Shown here one piece after another: positions 63,872-64,000 of a stretch of DNA of 64,000 bases. The position numbers and the translations under genes were made by a program. Source of the stretch: Fibrobacter succinogenes (GTDB lineage Bacteria > Fibrobacterota > Fibrobacteria > Fibrobacterales > Fibrobacteraceae); assembly GCA_902794535.1 (NCBI GenBank), contig CADBHQ010000001.1:1-64000 (forward strand), in the 5' to 3' direction. Below the pieces are notes generated by a model. It saw only the letters and a program-made list of their open reading frames with translations, did not search any database and had not been told where the DNA came from. Each line of letters opens with the position of its first letter. Within the stretch, counting starts at the first letter, position 1.

Positions 63872-64000
63872 ATGGTTGGTTTGTTTTGTTTTGATGGCCC
63901 GTTATATAAAGACAAAAATGGAGTATACTGTAATGTTACTTTGACAAATGAAATGTTTAGTAGATATTTTTCTGTAGTAAACAAACTTTTTATTGTTGTT
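63872..64000 (+). CDS. Next polysaccharide gene, truncated by the window end
   Basis: Opens at ATG 63872 after AAGGAA and reads MVGLFCFDGPLYKDKNGVYC with no stop before base 64000 (43 codons). The opening is like that of glycosyltransferases, and its place in the operon supports this, but the fold cannot be judged from so little. Confidence 0.6.
   Translation, partial: MVGLFCFDGPLYKDKNGVYCNVTLTNEMFSRYFSVVNKLFIVV

Overview
The window looks like chromosomal DNA of a Fibrobacter (phylum Fibrobacterota), a Gram-negative fibre degrader. The main pointers are a protein built of three FISUMP (Fibrobacter succinogenes major paralogous) domains, a secreted GH9 cellulase with a C-terminal sorting-like module, lipoproteins with long Ser- or Ala/Glu-rich linkers, two SUMF1/FGE-like surface proteins, and an outer-membrane lipid-transport (Mla) operon. 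No rRNA, tRNA, CRISPR array or canonical insertion sequence was recognised.

Layout. 1-9.2 kb (minus strand): topoisomerase IV subunit A, a porin-like protein with its own promoter and terminator, an Mla-type operon (STAS-permease, ATPase, MCE protein, PqiC-like lipoprotein) and hflX. 9.2-13.9 kb (plus): an orphan hybrid histidine kinase followed by part of a peptide ABC importer. 13.9-19.3 kb: a sirtuin, an M20 peptidase, a DHODH, a PDZ-thioredoxin, a small lipoprotein and an M15-like peptidase, framed by two inverted copies of a multi-hairpin repeat. 19.3-25.5 kb (minus): tilS-ftsH-folP-cdaA-SUMF1 protein, a tight operon. 25.5-33.7 kb: lipoprotein, small ORF, histidine phosphatase, hisI, proA, a candidate sRNA and an atypical GH2 protein. 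33.7-43.7 kb (plus): rplU-rpmA, a SUMF1-like lipoprotein, suhB, GH9 cellulase, gdhA with a pair of operator-like palindromes, and the FISUMP protein. 43.8-47.4 kb (minus): thiC and ilvD.

47.7-54.8 kb holds the most interesting locus. A secreted GLUG-like protein is followed by a 49-codon peptide gene, then by six tightly packed genes: PF14907-type nucleotidyltransferase, HprK-like P-loop kinase, S26-type serine peptidase, PqqD-like recognition domain, ABC exporter and a DUF5662-like protein. This has the parts list of a peptide modification and export (RiPP-like) system, but no recognised cyclase or radical SAM enzyme.

55-60 kb: a THUMP-type rRNA methyltransferase carrying repeat insertions, then an Rpn-type PD-(D/E)XK nuclease island. 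Two rpn genes and one free-standing 54-residue ORF share promoter-side and terminator modules. Each rpn gene has an in-frame internal start with a good Shine-Dalgarno, as expected of gene-within-gene toxin-antitoxin Rpn systems. Between them lies an oppositely oriented overlapping gene pair under a strong promoter with a palindrome over its -10 box.

60.1-64 kb: start of a surface polysaccharide operon (acetyltransferase, initiating phosphoglycosyl transferase, epimerase, glycosyltransferase, acyltransferase, further gene cut by the window end), with a sharp change from GC-rich to AT-rich DNA near 62.15 kb. Throughout, intergenic regions and even a few genes carry hairpin-rich mosaic repeats whose stems differ in sequence while loops and flanks are kept.
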